Below are positions 25,946 to 35,529 of a stretch of 64,000 nt of DNA, one piece after another (positions within the stretch are counted from its first letter, which is position 1; each line of letters begins with the position of its first letter). Where the stretch lies: positions 62,001 to 126,000 of the forward strand of contig NZ_MPOB01000003.1 of assembly GCF_002148795.1 (NCBI RefSeq), in the 5' to 3' direction. The position numbers and the translations under genes are program-made. This DNA is from Oceanibaculum nanhaiense. Its GTDB lineage: Bacteria > Pseudomonadota > Alphaproteobacteria > Oceanibaculales > Oceanibaculaceae. The notes under the pieces were generated by a model. That model ran no database searches and was not told the origin of the DNA. It was given only the letters and a program-made list of their open reading frames with translations.

Positions 25946-26950
25946 CTATCGCAGCTTCGGGTTGAGGGCGTCGCGCAGCCAGTCGCCCAGCAGGTTCACG
26001 GCCAGCACCAGGATGACCAGCGCGGCCCCGGGGAAGATCGTCATCCACCATTCGCCGGAAAACAGGAAGTCGTTGCCGATGCGGATCAGCGTGCCAAGCG
26101 ACGGCTGGGTCGGCGGCACGCCGACGCCCAGGAAGGACAGGGTCGCCTCGGTCAGGATGGCGATGGCCAGGCTGATGGTGGCGATGACCAGCACCGGGCT
26201 CATCACGTTGGGCAGCACATGGCGGATCAGAATAAGGGCCGGATGCAGGCCGATCACGCGGGCCGCCTGCACATATTCCTTGTTCTTCTCGACCAGGCAG
26301 GAGCCGCGCACGGTCCGCGCGAACTGCACCCAGTTGGCGAAGGCAATGGCCAGCACCAGGATCACCAGCGCGATCTCCTCATGCATGCCGCGCGGCAGCA
26401 GCGAGCGGGTGAATCCGTCGATCAGCAGCACGATCAGAATCGCCGGGAAGCTGAGCTGCACATCGGCGATGCGCATGATGACGGCATCGGTGACGCCGCC
26501 GAAATAGCCGGCGACGAGGCCCAGCACGATGCCCAGCACCATCGCCAGGATGACCGACAGGAAGCCCACCGTCAGCGAGACACGCGCGCCGAACATGATG
26601 GTGGAGAACACGTCGCGGCCCTGATCGTCGGTGCCGAGCAGGTAGCTGGGGTCGCCCCCCGCCTCCCAGACCGGCGGCTTGAAGGCGTCCATCAGGTTCA
26701 GCGTCATCACGTCATAGGTGTTGTGCGGTGCGATCCACGGCGCCAGGAAAGCCAGCACGAAGAACAGCACCGTCACCGCGAAGGCGACCATCACAACAGG
26801 CGAACGCTTGAAGCTGTAGAACACGTCGCCATCGAAGAAACGGCGCGCGCCATCGCTGATGCGGAACCAGAGGCCGCGCTCGACGATCACGTCGTTTACG
26901 GCGTCGGTCACGTTGGAGCCAGTCATGTTGGACCCGGTCATATTAGGCAT
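25946..26950 (-). CDS. Dpp/Opp ABC transporter permease (DppC family)
   Basis: 334 aa, six membrane helices. LGTDDQGRDVFSTIMFGARVS near 102-122 and the EAA loop YVQAARVIGLHPALILIRHVLPN near 235-257. Ends correctly in DALNPKLR, unlike the DppC paralogue at 17510. The first residues are a short in-frame duplication (MTGSNMTGSN), from 15-base repeats in the DNA. 13 bp after the DppB gene. Confidence 0.93.
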   Translation of the reverse strand: MPNMTGSNMTGSNVTDAVNDVIVERGLWFRISDGARRFFDGDVFYSFKRSPVVMVAFAVTVLFFVLAFLAPWIAPHNTYDVMTLNLMDAFKPPVWEAGGDPSYLLGTDDQGRDVFSTIMFGARVSLTVGFLSVILAMVLGIVLGLVAGYFGGVTDAVIMRIADVQLSFPAILIVLLIDGFTRSLLPRGMHEEIALVILVLAIAFANWVQFARTVRGSCLVEKNKEYVQAARVIGLHPALILIRHVLPNVMSPVLVIATISLAIAILTEATLSFLGVGVPPTQPSLGTLIRIGNDFLFSGEWWMTIFPGAALVILVLAVNLLGDWLRDALNPKLR

Positions 26951-26963
26951 GGGCGCGCCCTCC

Positions 26964-27941
26964 TCAATGACCGCCGCGTTCGACGCGCAGGCGCGGATCG
27001 ACGACGTAATAGAGCATATCGACCATCAGGTTGATGACCACGAAGATGAAGGCGACCAGGCACAGATAGGCCGCCATCACGGGAATATCGACGAACTGGA
27101 TCGCCTGCAGGAACAGCAGCCCCATGCCCGGCCACTGGAACACTGTCTCGGTGATGATGGCGAAGGCGATCAGCGAACCGATCTGCAGGCCGGTGATGGT
27201 GATGACCGGCACCATGGTGTTCTTCAGCGCATGGCCGAAATTCACCGCCCGGTTCGACAGGCCGCGGGCGCGCGCGAACTTGATGTAGTCGGTGCGCAGC
27301 ACCTCCATCATCTCGGCGCGCACCAGGCGCATGATCAGGGTCAGCTGGAACAGACACAGCGTGATCGACGGCATGATCAGCGCCTGCCAGCCACCGACGG
27401 TCAGGAAATTGGTGGTCCACCAGCCGAGATCGACCGTCGGCCCGCGCCCGAAGGAGGGCAGCCAGCCAAGCCAGACCGCGAAGATGAGAATGAGGATGAT
27501 GCCGATCAGGAAGGTCGGCAGCGATATGCCGATCAGCGAGGCCGTCAGCAGCACCTTGCTGATACTGCCATGGCGGTGCAGGCCGGTATAGACGCCCAGC
27601 GGCACACCGATGGCAAGCGCCAGAACGGCGGCGACGAACACCAGCTCCAGCGTTGCCGGCAAGCGCGTGGCGATGACATCGGAAACCGGGCGGCTCAACC
27701 GGTAGGACATGCCGAAATCGCCCTGCACGGCATTGCCGACGAAACGGGCGAACTGGATCGGGAAGGGCTGGTCCAGCCCGAGTTCCTTGCGCAGTTCCTC
27801 GCGCTGTTCGGCCGTCGCCTCCTGACCCATCATGTTGTTGATCGGGTCGCCGACGAAATTGAACAGCGAAAAGGAGATAAACGCCACCGCCAGCATCACG
27901 AAAAGTGACTGGAGCAGACGCCGAATGATGAAAGCGAACAT
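26964..27941 (-). CDS. Dpp/Opp ABC transporter permease (DppB family)
   Basis: 325 aa from the ATG at 27941 (MFAFIIRRLLQSLFVMLAV), the usual DppB N-terminus; an earlier in-frame start adds 13 atypical residues. Six helices and the EAA loop YIKFARARGLSNRAVNFGHALKN region near 215. Downstream of the binding-protein gene and an intercistronic stem-loop, as in many dpp operons where the binding protein is made in excess. Confidence 0.92.
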   Translation of the reverse strand: MFAFIIRRLLQSLFVMLAVAFISFSLFNFVGDPINNMMGQEATAEQREELRKELGLDQPFPIQFARFVGNAVQGDFGMSYRLSRPVSDVIATRLPATLELVFVAAVLALAIGVPLGVYTGLHRHGSISKVLLTASLIGISLPTFLIGIILILIFAVWLGWLPSFGRGPTVDLGWWTTNFLTVGGWQALIMPSITLCLFQLTLIMRLVRAEMMEVLRTDYIKFARARGLSNRAVNFGHALKNTMVPVITITGLQIGSLIAFAIITETVFQWPGMGLLFLQAIQFVDIPVMAAYLCLVAFIFVVINLMVDMLYYVVDPRLRVERGGH

Positions 27942-27986
27942 ATCGCTGTGCCTGAAAAACGGAGCTGGGTCGGCTAACAAAGAGCG

Positions 27987-28014
27987 ACGGCCCGGACCTT
28001 GCGATCCGGGCCGT
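27987..28014 (-). terminator. Intercistronic stem-loop after the binding-protein gene
   Basis: ACGGCCCGGA (27987-27996) pairs perfectly with TCCGGGCCGT (28005-28014), loop of eight. On the minus strand it lies between the substrate-binding protein stop and the permease start, and is followed only by a weak T tract (CGCTCTTTGTT). More likely a partial terminator or mRNA-stabilising hairpin that raises binding-protein output relative to the membrane parts. Confidence 0.6.
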
Positions 28015-28033
28015 ACGGCTCCCGGCTAGCGCC

Positions 28034-29617
28034 TTACTTCATGGTGACGTAGCGCAGGTCCACGTCGTTCTGCGGACGCTGCTTCACCTCGGCGACGGTG
28101 TTGGCGACGCCCCAGGCCAGCGCCTGCTGATGCAGCGGCAGATGGCCGAAGTCCTCCTTATGGATCTTCATGGCCTCGCTGATCATGGCATTGCGCTTCT
28201 GCTGGTTGGTCTCGACCCGGATCAGGTCGGTCAGCTCCTCAACCCGCGGGTTGGTATAGCGGCCCGAGTTCCAGGTGCCCTGGCCCTTGCCGTCCAGCGT
28301 GATGATGTTTTCCAGCAGGTTCAGCGCATCGTAGCTGCCCGGCGTCCAGCCCAGCATGTAGAAGCTGGTGTTGTAGTTGGTCTTCGCGCCGATCTTGTCG
28401 AAATGCAGCGACTTGGTCTGGGCGTTCAGCTTGATGTCGATGCCGATACGCTTCAGCATCGGCACGACGGCCAGGCAGATCGCCTCGTCGTTCACATAGC
28501 GGTCGTTCGGGCAGTCCAGCGTGACCGGGAAGCCCTTCGGATAGCCGGCTTCCGCCAGCAGCTTCTTCGAAGCTTCCGGATCGTACGGATACCGGTCGTT
28601 CAGCGCCTTGTCGAAACCGTTGATGCCCGGCGCGATCATCAGGCCGGTCGGTGTCGCGGCGCTGCGCATCACGACGCGCTTGATCGCCTCGATGTCGATG
28701 GCCTGATAGAAGGCCTGACGGACCTTCTTGTCCTTGAACGGGTTCTTGCCGGTGCCGGGCATGTCGAGCATTTCGTCACGGTGCTGGTCGAAGCCCAGGA
28801 AGATGGTCCGCAGTTCCGGCCCCTGCAGCGCCTTGGCGGTGCTGGAATTATCGATGCGCTGCACGTCCTGCAGCGGCACCGGATACATCAGGTCGATCTC
28901 GCCCGACAGCAGGGCGGCGACGCGGGTCGCGTCATTGCCGATCGGGGTGAAGATGGCCTTGGTGAGGTTATGGGTCGGCTTGCCCCACCACTCCTTGTTC
29001 GGCTCCAGCACGACGCGGGTATCGGGCACCCACTCAATCAGCTTGAACGGCCCGGTGCCGTTCATGTTCAGATTGGCGTAGGTCTTCGCCGAACTGCCGC
29101 GCTCCACATCGGTGGTGTTGTTCTTCTCCGCCCATTCCTTGTCCATGATATGGAAGTTGGGCAGATTCAGCATCAGGATCGGATCCGGACCACCGGTGAT
29201 GATCTCGATCTCGTAATCGCTGATCTTCTTGATTTCCTTGATGGTATTGACCGCGAAGCTCATCTCCGACTGGGGCTGGCGGATGCGGTCGAAGCTGAAC
29301 AGCACGTCATCGGCATTGAAGGCATTGCCGTTATGGTACTTCACGCCCTGCCGCAGCTTGAAACGCCAGGTGGTCGGATTGACCTGCTCCCACTCGGTCG
29401 CCAGTCCCGGGTGCAGAGAGAGATCCCACGCGCGGTGGATCAATCCCTCATACACATTGTTCTTCATCGTGTTGGTCGGCCCCTCATTATTGATGTGGGG
29501 GTCCAGACCCAGAACGTCGCCCGTCGTCGCATAACGGAACGTCTTGGCGTCAGCGGCAGCGCCGAGGCTCAGCGCTACGGCGCTCGCGACCACAGCCGCT
29601 CCAAATAGTTTACGCAT
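28034..29617 (-). CDS. Dpp/Opp ABC transporter substrate-binding protein (family 5)
   Basis: 527 aa from the ATG at 29617; signal peptide MRKLFGAAVVASAVALSLG with likely cleavage after ADA near 24. Family-5 signatures: TTGDVLGLDPHINNEGPT near 31-48, WRFKLRQGVKYHNGNAFNADD near 83-103, GTGPFKLIEWV near 187. First gene of the transporter operon that continues with permeases, two ATPases, and two hydrolases. With hydrolytic partners downstream, a peptide or N-acyl peptide is the likely cargo. Confidence 0.92.
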   Translation of the reverse strand: MRKLFGAAVVASAVALSLGAAADAKTFRYATTGDVLGLDPHINNEGPTNTMKNNVYEGLIHRAWDLSLHPGLATEWEQVNPTTWRFKLRQGVKYHNGNAFNADDVLFSFDRIRQPQSEMSFAVNTIKEIKKISDYEIEIITGGPDPILMLNLPNFHIMDKEWAEKNNTTDVERGSSAKTYANLNMNGTGPFKLIEWVPDTRVVLEPNKEWWGKPTHNLTKAIFTPIGNDATRVAALLSGEIDLMYPVPLQDVQRIDNSSTAKALQGPELRTIFLGFDQHRDEMLDMPGTGKNPFKDKKVRQAFYQAIDIEAIKRVVMRSAATPTGLMIAPGINGFDKALNDRYPYDPEASKKLLAEAGYPKGFPVTLDCPNDRYVNDEAICLAVVPMLKRIGIDIKLNAQTKSLHFDKIGAKTNYNTSFYMLGWTPGSYDALNLLENIITLDGKGQGTWNSGRYTNPRVEELTDLIRVETNQQKRNAMISEAMKIHKEDFGHLPLHQQALAWGVANTVAEVKQRPQNDVDLRYVTMK

Positions 29618-29777
29618 CCCTGCTATCCCTTCTTTTCTTGCGCCGCACCGCCTGCTTTCACAGCATGCGGCAGGCCTCAAACCAACCATCAGGCCAGCCT
29701 TCTACCGGGCCTTCCCTTCGTCGCATGTAGCTTTCTTTTCAGTCACCCGTCAACGCGAATCAGTAACGTCAGGATGT

Positions 29778-29793
29778 GCGATTTTACAATCGC
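29778..29793. promoter_or_regulatory. Perfect inverted repeat in a divergent promoter region
   Basis: GCGATT-TTAC-AATCGC, in the 248-bp region between the divergently transcribed transporter operon (minus) and the M14-like peptidase gene (plus). A likely regulator site by position and symmetry. The rest of this spacer is comparatively AT-rich and shows no gene. Confidence 0.4.
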
Positions 29794-29865
29794 GCCTCTT
29801 GTCATCATACCGCATTACGCGCACCCTTCGGGCCTATCCTTTTACCGTATCGCGAGAATTCCCCG

Positions 29866-30954
29866 ATGGACGTGATCAATTATTTTTCGCCGCACTACCA
29901 GGCTGCCCGCAGCAAATTCCTGGAAGCCGCCACCCATGCCGGCCTCAGCATCGAAAGCCATCTGAACCCCAACACCAAGGGGCCGGACGGCGGGGCGCTG
30001 TACACCGATGTGGCTGTCTGGGGCGACCCGAAGGCCGACCGCGTGCTGCTGGCCAATTCGGCGACGCATGGCGCGGAGGGATTCTGCGGGTCCGGCGCGC
30101 TGGTGGGCTGGCTGCGCAGCGGCGCCTACCGCGCCGTGCCGAAGAATGTGAAGGTGGTGCTGGTCCACGCCATCAACCCGCACGGCTTCGCCTGGATCCG
30201 CCGGGTGACTGAGGACAATGTCGACCTCAACCGCAATTTCATGACCCACAATGGCGGCTATCCGGAGAACCCGGACTATGACGCGCTGCACGATGTCATC
30301 GTGCCGAAGCAGTGGGGGGCGGACAGCCTGGCCGCGATGGAGAAGGCGTTCGACGCCTACAAGCAGCAGCATGGCGCCTTCGCCTGGCAGAAAGCGCTGA
30401 GCCAGGGCCAGTACAATCATGCCGACGGAATCTTCCATGGCGGCAACAAGCCGACCTGGTCGAACCTGACCTTCCGCAAGATCGTCGGCGCCCATGTGCA
30501 GGGCGCGAAGCATGCCTGCTTCATCGACTACCATACCGGCCTCGGGCCCTACGGCACGGTCGATCTGATCGCCGATGGCGAGCCCGGTAGCGCAGAGCTG
30601 CAGCGCTGCTTCGACTGGTTCGTGAACAATGTCAGCTCGCCGGCACTCGGCAATTCCACATCGCCGGCACTGCATGGCGTCATCAAGCATGCGGTGGTGG
30701 ATATGCTGGAGGGCACGAAAGTCACCTCCGTCACGGCGGAATACGGCACCTATCCGCTGAAGACCGTGCTGGGCGCCGTTATCGCCGACAACTGGCTGCA
30801 TGCGCGCGGCGATCTCGACTCCGCGCAGGGCAAGGAACTGAAGGCCCAGATGCGCAAGGCCTTCTATCCGGACGAGGATGATTGGAAGGAACTGGTTTAC
30901 CTGCGTTCGCGCCAGTTCATGCGCGCGGCAATCAGGGGGCTGGCGGAAGCCTGA
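29866..30954 (+). CDS. M14-family-like metallopeptidase (DUF2817)
   Basis: 362-aa protein of the DUF2817 group related to zinc carboxypeptidases. Zinc ligands are apparent: NSATHGAEGFCGSGAL (His68 and Glu71) and FIDYHTGLGPYG near 207-218; NVDLNRNF near 121-128 is the substrate-binding Asn-Arg pair of M14. No signal peptide, so cytosolic. Divergent from the second Dpp operon, suggesting breakdown of imported peptides or peptide-like compounds. The ATG at 29866 is chosen over longer frames with no ribosome site. Confidence 0.87.
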   Translation: MDVINYFSPHYQAARSKFLEAATHAGLSIESHLNPNTKGPDGGALYTDVAVWGDPKADRVLLANSATHGAEGFCGSGALVGWLRSGAYRAVPKNVKVVLVHAINPHGFAWIRRVTEDNVDLNRNFMTHNGGYPENPDYDALHDVIVPKQWGADSLAAMEKAFDAYKQQHGAFAWQKALSQGQYNHADGIFHGGNKPTWSNLTFRKIVGAHVQGAKHACFIDYHTGLGPYGTVDLIADGEPGSAELQRCFDWFVNNVSSPALGNSTSPALHGVIKHAVVDMLEGTKVTSVTAEYGTYPLKTVLGAVIADNWLHARGDLDSAQGKELKAQMRKAFYPDEDDWKELVYLRSRQFMRAAIRGLAEA

Positions 30955-30970
30955 CCCCTCTCCTTTCCGC

Positions 30971-31534
30971 TCAGAGGCGGGCCTGCATCTCCTCGCACCA
31001 GGCGATGCGGGCCTCGGCCTGGACGATCTCCTGATCCAGCCAGGCCGGCAGCAGCCCATCCATGATGGCCGCCTCTTCATTCGCCTTCAAATCGATCAGG
31101 CGGGCGCGCTCGTTGCGATAGAGGTCTTCCAGCATTTCCAGCTGGACCAGCTGGTCCTCGCGGTCCAGCAGGTTCAGGAAGCGCAGCTTCAGCGCGACCA
31201 CCAGCTTATTCAGGTCATTGGCCAGCGGCTTCATGTTGGCGGACAGCAGGCCGAGCAGCGCGGTGCGGCCATCATCGGTCAGCCGCAGCGCGGGATTATC
31301 CTCCATGCTCTCGCCCCCGGCGGTGCCATCCACCGGCGCGACCAGCCCTTCGAAGCGCAGCAGTTCCAGCGACGGGGCCAGCAAATCCAGCGACGGCCCG
31401 GCCATGCGGCTGGCGAAACGGCGCACGGTCGCGGCCAGATCGGCATAACGCTTCGGACCTTCGGCAAGGAAACCCAGCATGGCCAGGCGCAGCGCCTCGG
31501 TCGGAATCAGCGAGTTGTCGCGAAACATTGGCAT
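30971..31534 (-). CDS. PadR-like winged-helix protein
   Basis: 187 aa (181 if the second ATG at 31528, which has better spacing from AGGA, is used). The N-terminus has LAMLGFLAEGPKRYADLAATVRRF, the start of a PadR-type winged helix, followed by a wing-like RLTDDGRTALLGLL and a long charged helical region (about 100-175) that would be a dimerisation coil. Probably a transcription factor. Convergent with the peptidase gene and about 62 kb-window neighbours give no clear target; hemA lies behind it. The PadR call is from pattern only. Confidence 0.6.
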   Translation of the reverse strand: MPMFRDNSLIPTEALRLAMLGFLAEGPKRYADLAATVRRFASRMAGPSLDLLAPSLELLRFEGLVAPVDGTAGGESMEDNPALRLTDDGRTALLGLLSANMKPLANDLNKLVVALKLRFLNLLDREDQLVQLEMLEDLYRNERARLIDLKANEEAAIMDGLLPAWLDQEIVQAEARIAWCEEMQARL

Positions 31535-31688
31535 GTCCTGTTACGCACCTTTCGAACTGTGCTGACACCTAAATGGGATACCGGACCAGATTTGTCCACT
31601 ATTAAGAACAATTCGCAGCAAAAAAGGAAGCGGCAATTTCAAGGCAGGCCCACTTACCCTCGCCCGCCAGGGCAGAGGGTCCTGGCGA

Positions 31689-32909
31689 TTACGCCGCCTG
31701 CTTCAGCTCCAGCGCGCCCCAGATGTCGATGAGGGCGGCAACCAGCCGGTCCATCGCGTCATCATCGTGCAGCGGCGTCGGCGTCAGGCGCAGCCGTTCG
31801 GTGCCGCGCGGCACGGTCGGGTAGTTGATCGGCTGCACATAGATCGCGTGGCGCTCCAGCAGCAGGTCGCTGGCTTGCTTGCAGCGTGCGGCATCGCCCA
31901 CCAGCACCGGCACGATATGGCTGGGCGCCTCGATGATCGGCAGCCGCGCGGCCCGAAGCTTGACGCGCAGCCGCTCCGCTCGCTGCTGATGGCGGGCACG
32001 CAGCGCCCTGCCCTCGTCGCTGCGCAGGATGCGCGCGCTGGCCAGCGCACCGGCGGTCAGCGCCGGCGGCAGCGAGGTGGTGAAGATAAAGCCCGAGGCG
32101 TGCGAGCGCAGGAAATCCGCCAGCGCGGCCGAGGCCGCGATATAGCCGCCCATCACGCCGAACGCCTTGCCCATCGTGCCCTGCACCACATCGACACGGC
32201 CCATCACCCCGTCGCGCTGGGCGACGCCAGCCCCCTCCTCGCCATAGAGGCCGACGGCATGCACCTCGTCGAGATAGCTGAGCGCGCCATAGCGCTCGCA
32301 CAGATCAAGGATCTCGCCGATCGGGGAAATATCGCCATCCATCGAATAGACCGATTCGAAAGCGACCAGCTTCGGCCGGGCCGGATCGGCCTCGGCCAGC
32401 AACTGCTCCAGATGGGCCACGTCATTATGCCGGAAGATGCGCTTTTCCGCCCCGGAATGCCGGATGCCCTGGATCATCGAGGCATGGTTCAGCGCGTCGG
32501 AGAACACGATGCAGTTCGGCAGCGATGACGCCAGGCAGGACAGCGCCGCCTCGTTCGCGACATAGCCGGAGGTGAACAGCAGTGCGGCTTCCTTGCCGTG
32601 CAGCGCCGCCAGCTCCTGCTCCAGAAGCACATGATAATGCGTGGTGCCGGAAATATTGCGGGTACCGCCGGCGCCGGCGCCGGCGCGCGCAATCGCCTCC
32701 TGCATCGCCGCCAGTACCGCCGGATGCTGGCCCATGCCGAGATAATCGTTGGAGCACCAGACGGTGACCGGGCGGTGCTGCGCGCCGCCGACATGCTGGC
32801 GGGCATCTGGGAACCGGCCAGCCTGGCGTTCGAGATCGGCGAAGACGCGATAGCGTCCCTCGGCCTTCAGCTGCGCGATGCGCTCGGCGAAGAAACTCTG
32901 ATAATCCAT
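31689..32909 (-). CDS. hemA: 5-aminolevulinate synthase
   Basis: Condenses glycine and succinyl-CoA to 5-aminolevulinate, the C4 route to haem and a hallmark of alphaproteobacteria. 406 aa, full length. PLP sites: Asp214 in [12 protein letters not shown] and Schiff-base Lys248 in [12 protein letters not shown]; the glycine loop [17 protein letters not shown] near 77-93. Ends SFF-type N-terminus [11 protein letters not shown] is typical. Alone on the minus strand between a putative regulator and an omega-aminotransferase; the upstream aminotransferase ends in a terminator, so hemA has its own promoter. Confidence 0.97.
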   Translation of the reverse strand: MDYQSFFAERIAQLKAEGRYRVFADLERQAGRFPDARQHVGGAQHRPVTVWCSNDYLGMGQHPAVLAAMQEAIARAGAGAGGTRNISGTTHYHVLLEQELAALHGKEAALLFTSGYVANEAALSCLASSLPNCIVFSDALNHASMIQGIRHSGAEKRIFRHNDVAHLEQLLAEADPARPKLVAFESVYSMDGDISPIGEILDLCERYGALSYLDEVHAVGLYGEEGAGVAQRDGVMGRVDVVQGTMGKAFGVMGGYIAASAALADFLRSHASGFIFTTSLPPALTAGALASARILRSDEGRALRARHQQRAERLRVKLRAARLPIIEAPSHIVPVLVGDAARCKQASDLLLERHAIYVQPINYPTVPRGTERLRLTPTPLHDDDAMDRLVAALIDIWGALELKQAA

Positions 32910-32997
32910 GGCGGCGATCCCGGGTTTTTTCCTAACATAATCCCGAAAGTGCCGCCGGTCATCCGCGCGGAATGTCGCGGTTCCGGGCAGGCTACGA

Positions 32998-33025
32998 AAA
33001 AGGCCGCCTCCGGAGAGGCGGCCTT
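32998..33025 (-). terminator. Rho-independent terminator of the omega-aminotransferase gene
   Basis: AAGGCCGCCT (33000-33009) with AGGCGGCCTT (33016-33025), six-base loop; on the minus strand the stem is followed by TTTTTC. It lies about 25 bp beyond the aminotransferase stop. Confidence 0.85.
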
Positions 33026-33048
33026 CGCGTCATGTATGCTTGCGACGA

Positions 33049-34437
33049 TCAGCCGAAGGAGACGCCGTCGGCCTTCAACTGCGCGGCCACCTCATCCAGC
33101 GTCTTGGTGTAGCGCGACAGCATCTCGCCGATTTCTTCCTCGGTGATGATCAGCGGCGGGCAGGTGGCGACCGAATCGCCGATAGCACGGACGATCAGGC
33201 CGTTCTTCTGCGCGATCTTGGCGAACTTCGCGCCGACGCCCAGCTTCGGATCGAAGGCGGCGCGGGTCTTCTTGTCCTGCACCATCTCCATGGCGCCGAT
33301 CAGGCCGGTGCCGCGCACCTCGCCGATCAGCGGATGGCTGGCGAAGGCGGCGAAGCCCTTCTGCAGGATCGCGCCGACCTTGGCAACATGCGCGCCCATG
33401 TCCCGCTCTTCGTAGATCTTCAGCGTCTCCAGCGCGACCGCGGCCGCCACCGGATGGCCGGAATAGGTGTAGCCATGGCCGAACACGCCGATCTTCTCGG
33501 ATTCGGTCACGCAGGCCTGATAGACGCGCTCGTTCACCATCACCGCCGAGATCGGCAGGTAGGAGGAGGACAGCGCCTTGGCGCAGGACAGGATATCCGG
33601 CTTCAGCCCGAAAGTCTGGCTGCCCCAGTAATTGCCGGTACGCCAGAAGCCGCAGATCACCTCGTCCGCGCACAGCAGCACGTCATACTTCTTCAGCACC
33701 GCCTGGATCTTCTCGAAATAGGTCTTCGGCGGCACGATAACGCCGCCGGCGCCCATGATCGGCTCGGCGATGAAGGCGCCGACCGTCTCCGGCCCCTCCT
33801 TCAGGATCAGCTTCTCCAGATTGTCCGCCATGCGGGTGGCGAACTCTTCCTCGCTCTCGCCCTCAAGGCCGAAGCGGTAATAATGCGGGCAGTCGGCATG
33901 CAGGATGTTGGCGATCGGCAGGTCGAAGTCGCGATGATTGTTCGGCAGGCCGGTCAGGCTGGCCGAGGCGACGGTGACGCCGTGATAGCCCTTGATGCGG
34001 GAGATGATCTTCTTCTTCTCCGGCTTGTTCTGCGCATTCCAGAAGTACCAGATCAGCTTCACGACGGTGTCGTTGGCTTCCGAACCGGAGTTCTGGAAGA
34101 TCACCTTCGACATCTCCACCGGGGCAACCGACTTCAGCTTCTCGGCCAGGTCGATGGAGGGCAGGTGCGATTTGTGCGTGAAGGTATGGTAGTAGGGCAG
34201 CTCCTTCATCTGCTTGATCGCGGCATCGACCAGGCGCTTCTCGTTGAAGCCCAGCGACACCGACCACAGACCGGCCATCGCCTCAATGTAATCCTTGCCG
34301 TCCTCGTCGAACACATGGACGCCCTTGCCGCCGGTGATGACCAGCGGACCTTCCGTCTCGTGCGCCTTCAGATTGGTATAGGGATGCATATGATGCGCGA
34401 TGTCGCGGGCGCTCGAAGAGTTCGGCACGAAGGTCAT
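33049..34437 (-). CDS. Class III omega-aminotransferase
   Basis: PLP-dependent aminotransferase of 462 aa. Signatures: FQNSGSEANDTVVKLIW near 114-130, YHGVTVASASLTG near 151-163, Asp258 in LLCADEVICGF and Schiff-base Lys287 in SCAKALSSSYLPIS. The sequence resembles the putrescine-, beta-alanine- and taurine-pyruvate aminotransferases. In VICGFWRTG a Trp replaces the usual Gly. Start at 34437, with AAAGGACGG upstream, in preference to a longer frame. Amino donor not assigned; no associated aldehyde dehydrogenase or transporter adjoins. Confidence 0.9.
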   Translation of the reverse strand: MTFVPNSSSARDIAHHMHPYTNLKAHETEGPLVITGGKGVHVFDEDGKDYIEAMAGLWSVSLGFNEKRLVDAAIKQMKELPYYHTFTHKSHLPSIDLAEKLKSVAPVEMSKVIFQNSGSEANDTVVKLIWYFWNAQNKPEKKKIISRIKGYHGVTVASASLTGLPNNHRDFDLPIANILHADCPHYYRFGLEGESEEEFATRMADNLEKLILKEGPETVGAFIAEPIMGAGGVIVPPKTYFEKIQAVLKKYDVLLCADEVICGFWRTGNYWGSQTFGLKPDILSCAKALSSSYLPISAVMVNERVYQACVTESEKIGVFGHGYTYSGHPVAAAVALETLKIYEERDMGAHVAKVGAILQKGFAAFASHPLIGEVRGTGLIGAMEMVQDKKTRAAFDPKLGVGAKFAKIAQKNGLIVRAIGDSVATCPPLIITEEEIGEMLSRYTKTLDEVAAQLKADGVSFG

Positions 34438-34614
34438 GGGTCCGTCCTTTGGAAAGCAGCAAATAACGAGCCGGCTAGCCCGTGACCGCAAAAAGTCAAG
34501 GGCGCTAACTACTTTAACAATGTAGCCGGTTTCCCCATGGGGCCGTCAATCCCGGAATGCGGAAATTCCGCGCATGGCAGGCCCGGCGCGGATGCCGGGC
34601 CTCGCCGAAGTTTC

Positions 34615-35400
34615 CTACTCGCCCGTATAGGCCGGCTTGCGCTTTTCGAAGAAGGCCTGCATGCCCTCATTCTTGTCCTTGCTGGCGAACAGCATCTGCA
34701 TCGCCTTGCGCTCCAGCATCAGGCCGGTTTCCAGCGAGGCATCCTCGCCGGCCACGATGACCTCCTTGATCTGCTGCACGGCGAGCGGCGGCAGCGAGGC
34801 GAGGTCACGCGCCATCTTCAGCGCCGTCTCCATCACCTGATCGTCGGCCACCAGCGTGCTGATGAGGCCGATCTGGTACGCCTCGGCAGCGTCGATGGGC
34901 CGGCCGGTCAGGCACAGCTTCATCGCGTGGAACTTGCCGACAGCGCGGGTCAGGCGCTGGGTGCCGCCCGCGCCCGGCATGATGCCGACGCGCACTTCCG
35001 GCTGGCCCAGCTTGGCACCCTCGCCGGCCACGATGATATCGGCATGCATCGCCAGCTCCAGCCCGCCGCCCAGCGCGAAGCCGTTGATGGCGGCGATCAC
35101 CGGCTGCGGCGTGGAGGAGATCACGCGCCACAGCCGCTCGGTGTGGCGGGTCAGCAGGTCGATGGGTGTGGCCTCGACAAATTCGCGCAGATCGGCGCCG
35201 GCGGCGAAGGCCTCCTCATTGCCGGTCAGCACGATGGCGCGCACGCTGCTGTCCTCGGACAGTTTGGCGAATTCCTCGGCCAGCTTCTTGCGGGTGGCGA
35301 TGTTCAGCGCGTTGCGCACCGCCGGGCGGTTGATGCGCACCAGTGCGATGCCGGCTTCCGGGCGCTCGACGATGACTTCCGGCTGGGCCGTCTCGGACAT
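34615..35400 (-). CDS. paaF: Enoyl-CoA hydratase, PaaF-like (2,3-dehydroadipyl-CoA hydratase)
   Basis: 261-aa crotonase with both catalytic glutamates: Glu115 in GGGLELAMHAD and Glu135 in LGQPEVRVGIMPGAGGTQ. Oxyanion-hole region AFAAGADLREF near 64-74. Divergent from a 3-oxoadipyl-CoA thiolase and 3-hydroxyacyl-CoA dehydrogenase, so it likely hydrates 2,3-dehydroadipyl-CoA in the lower phenylacetate route. The symbol rests on context as well as sequence. A 9-bp stem (34579-34602) follows the gene. Confidence 0.85.
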   Translation of the reverse strand: MSETAQPEVIVERPEAGIALVRINRPAVRNALNIATRKKLAEEFAKLSEDSSVRAIVLTGNEEAFAAGADLREFVEATPIDLLTRHTERLWRVISSTPQPVIAAINGFALGGGLELAMHADIIVAGEGAKLGQPEVRVGIMPGAGGTQRLTRAVGKFHAMKLCLTGRPIDAAEAYQIGLISTLVADDQVMETALKMARDLASLPPLAVQQIKEVIVAGEDASLETGLMLERKAMQMLFASKDKNEGMQAFFEKRKPAYTGE

Positions 35401-35529
35401 TGTTTCCTCCTTTTATGAGCCCTTAATTTTGCTGGGCGGAATGTGGTTTTGCAGAATTGACCCGGATCATAGGGTGTGCAAGCTTCCCCGGCAATGCTAG
35501 GAGAAACCGCTCTTACAATGGGGGAAACG

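Noticed and set aside
34559-34602. Classical terminator after the PaaF-like hydratase gene
   Set aside because: A 9-bp stem and a short palindrome exist, but no T tract follows on the minus strand, so I did not list it as a terminator.
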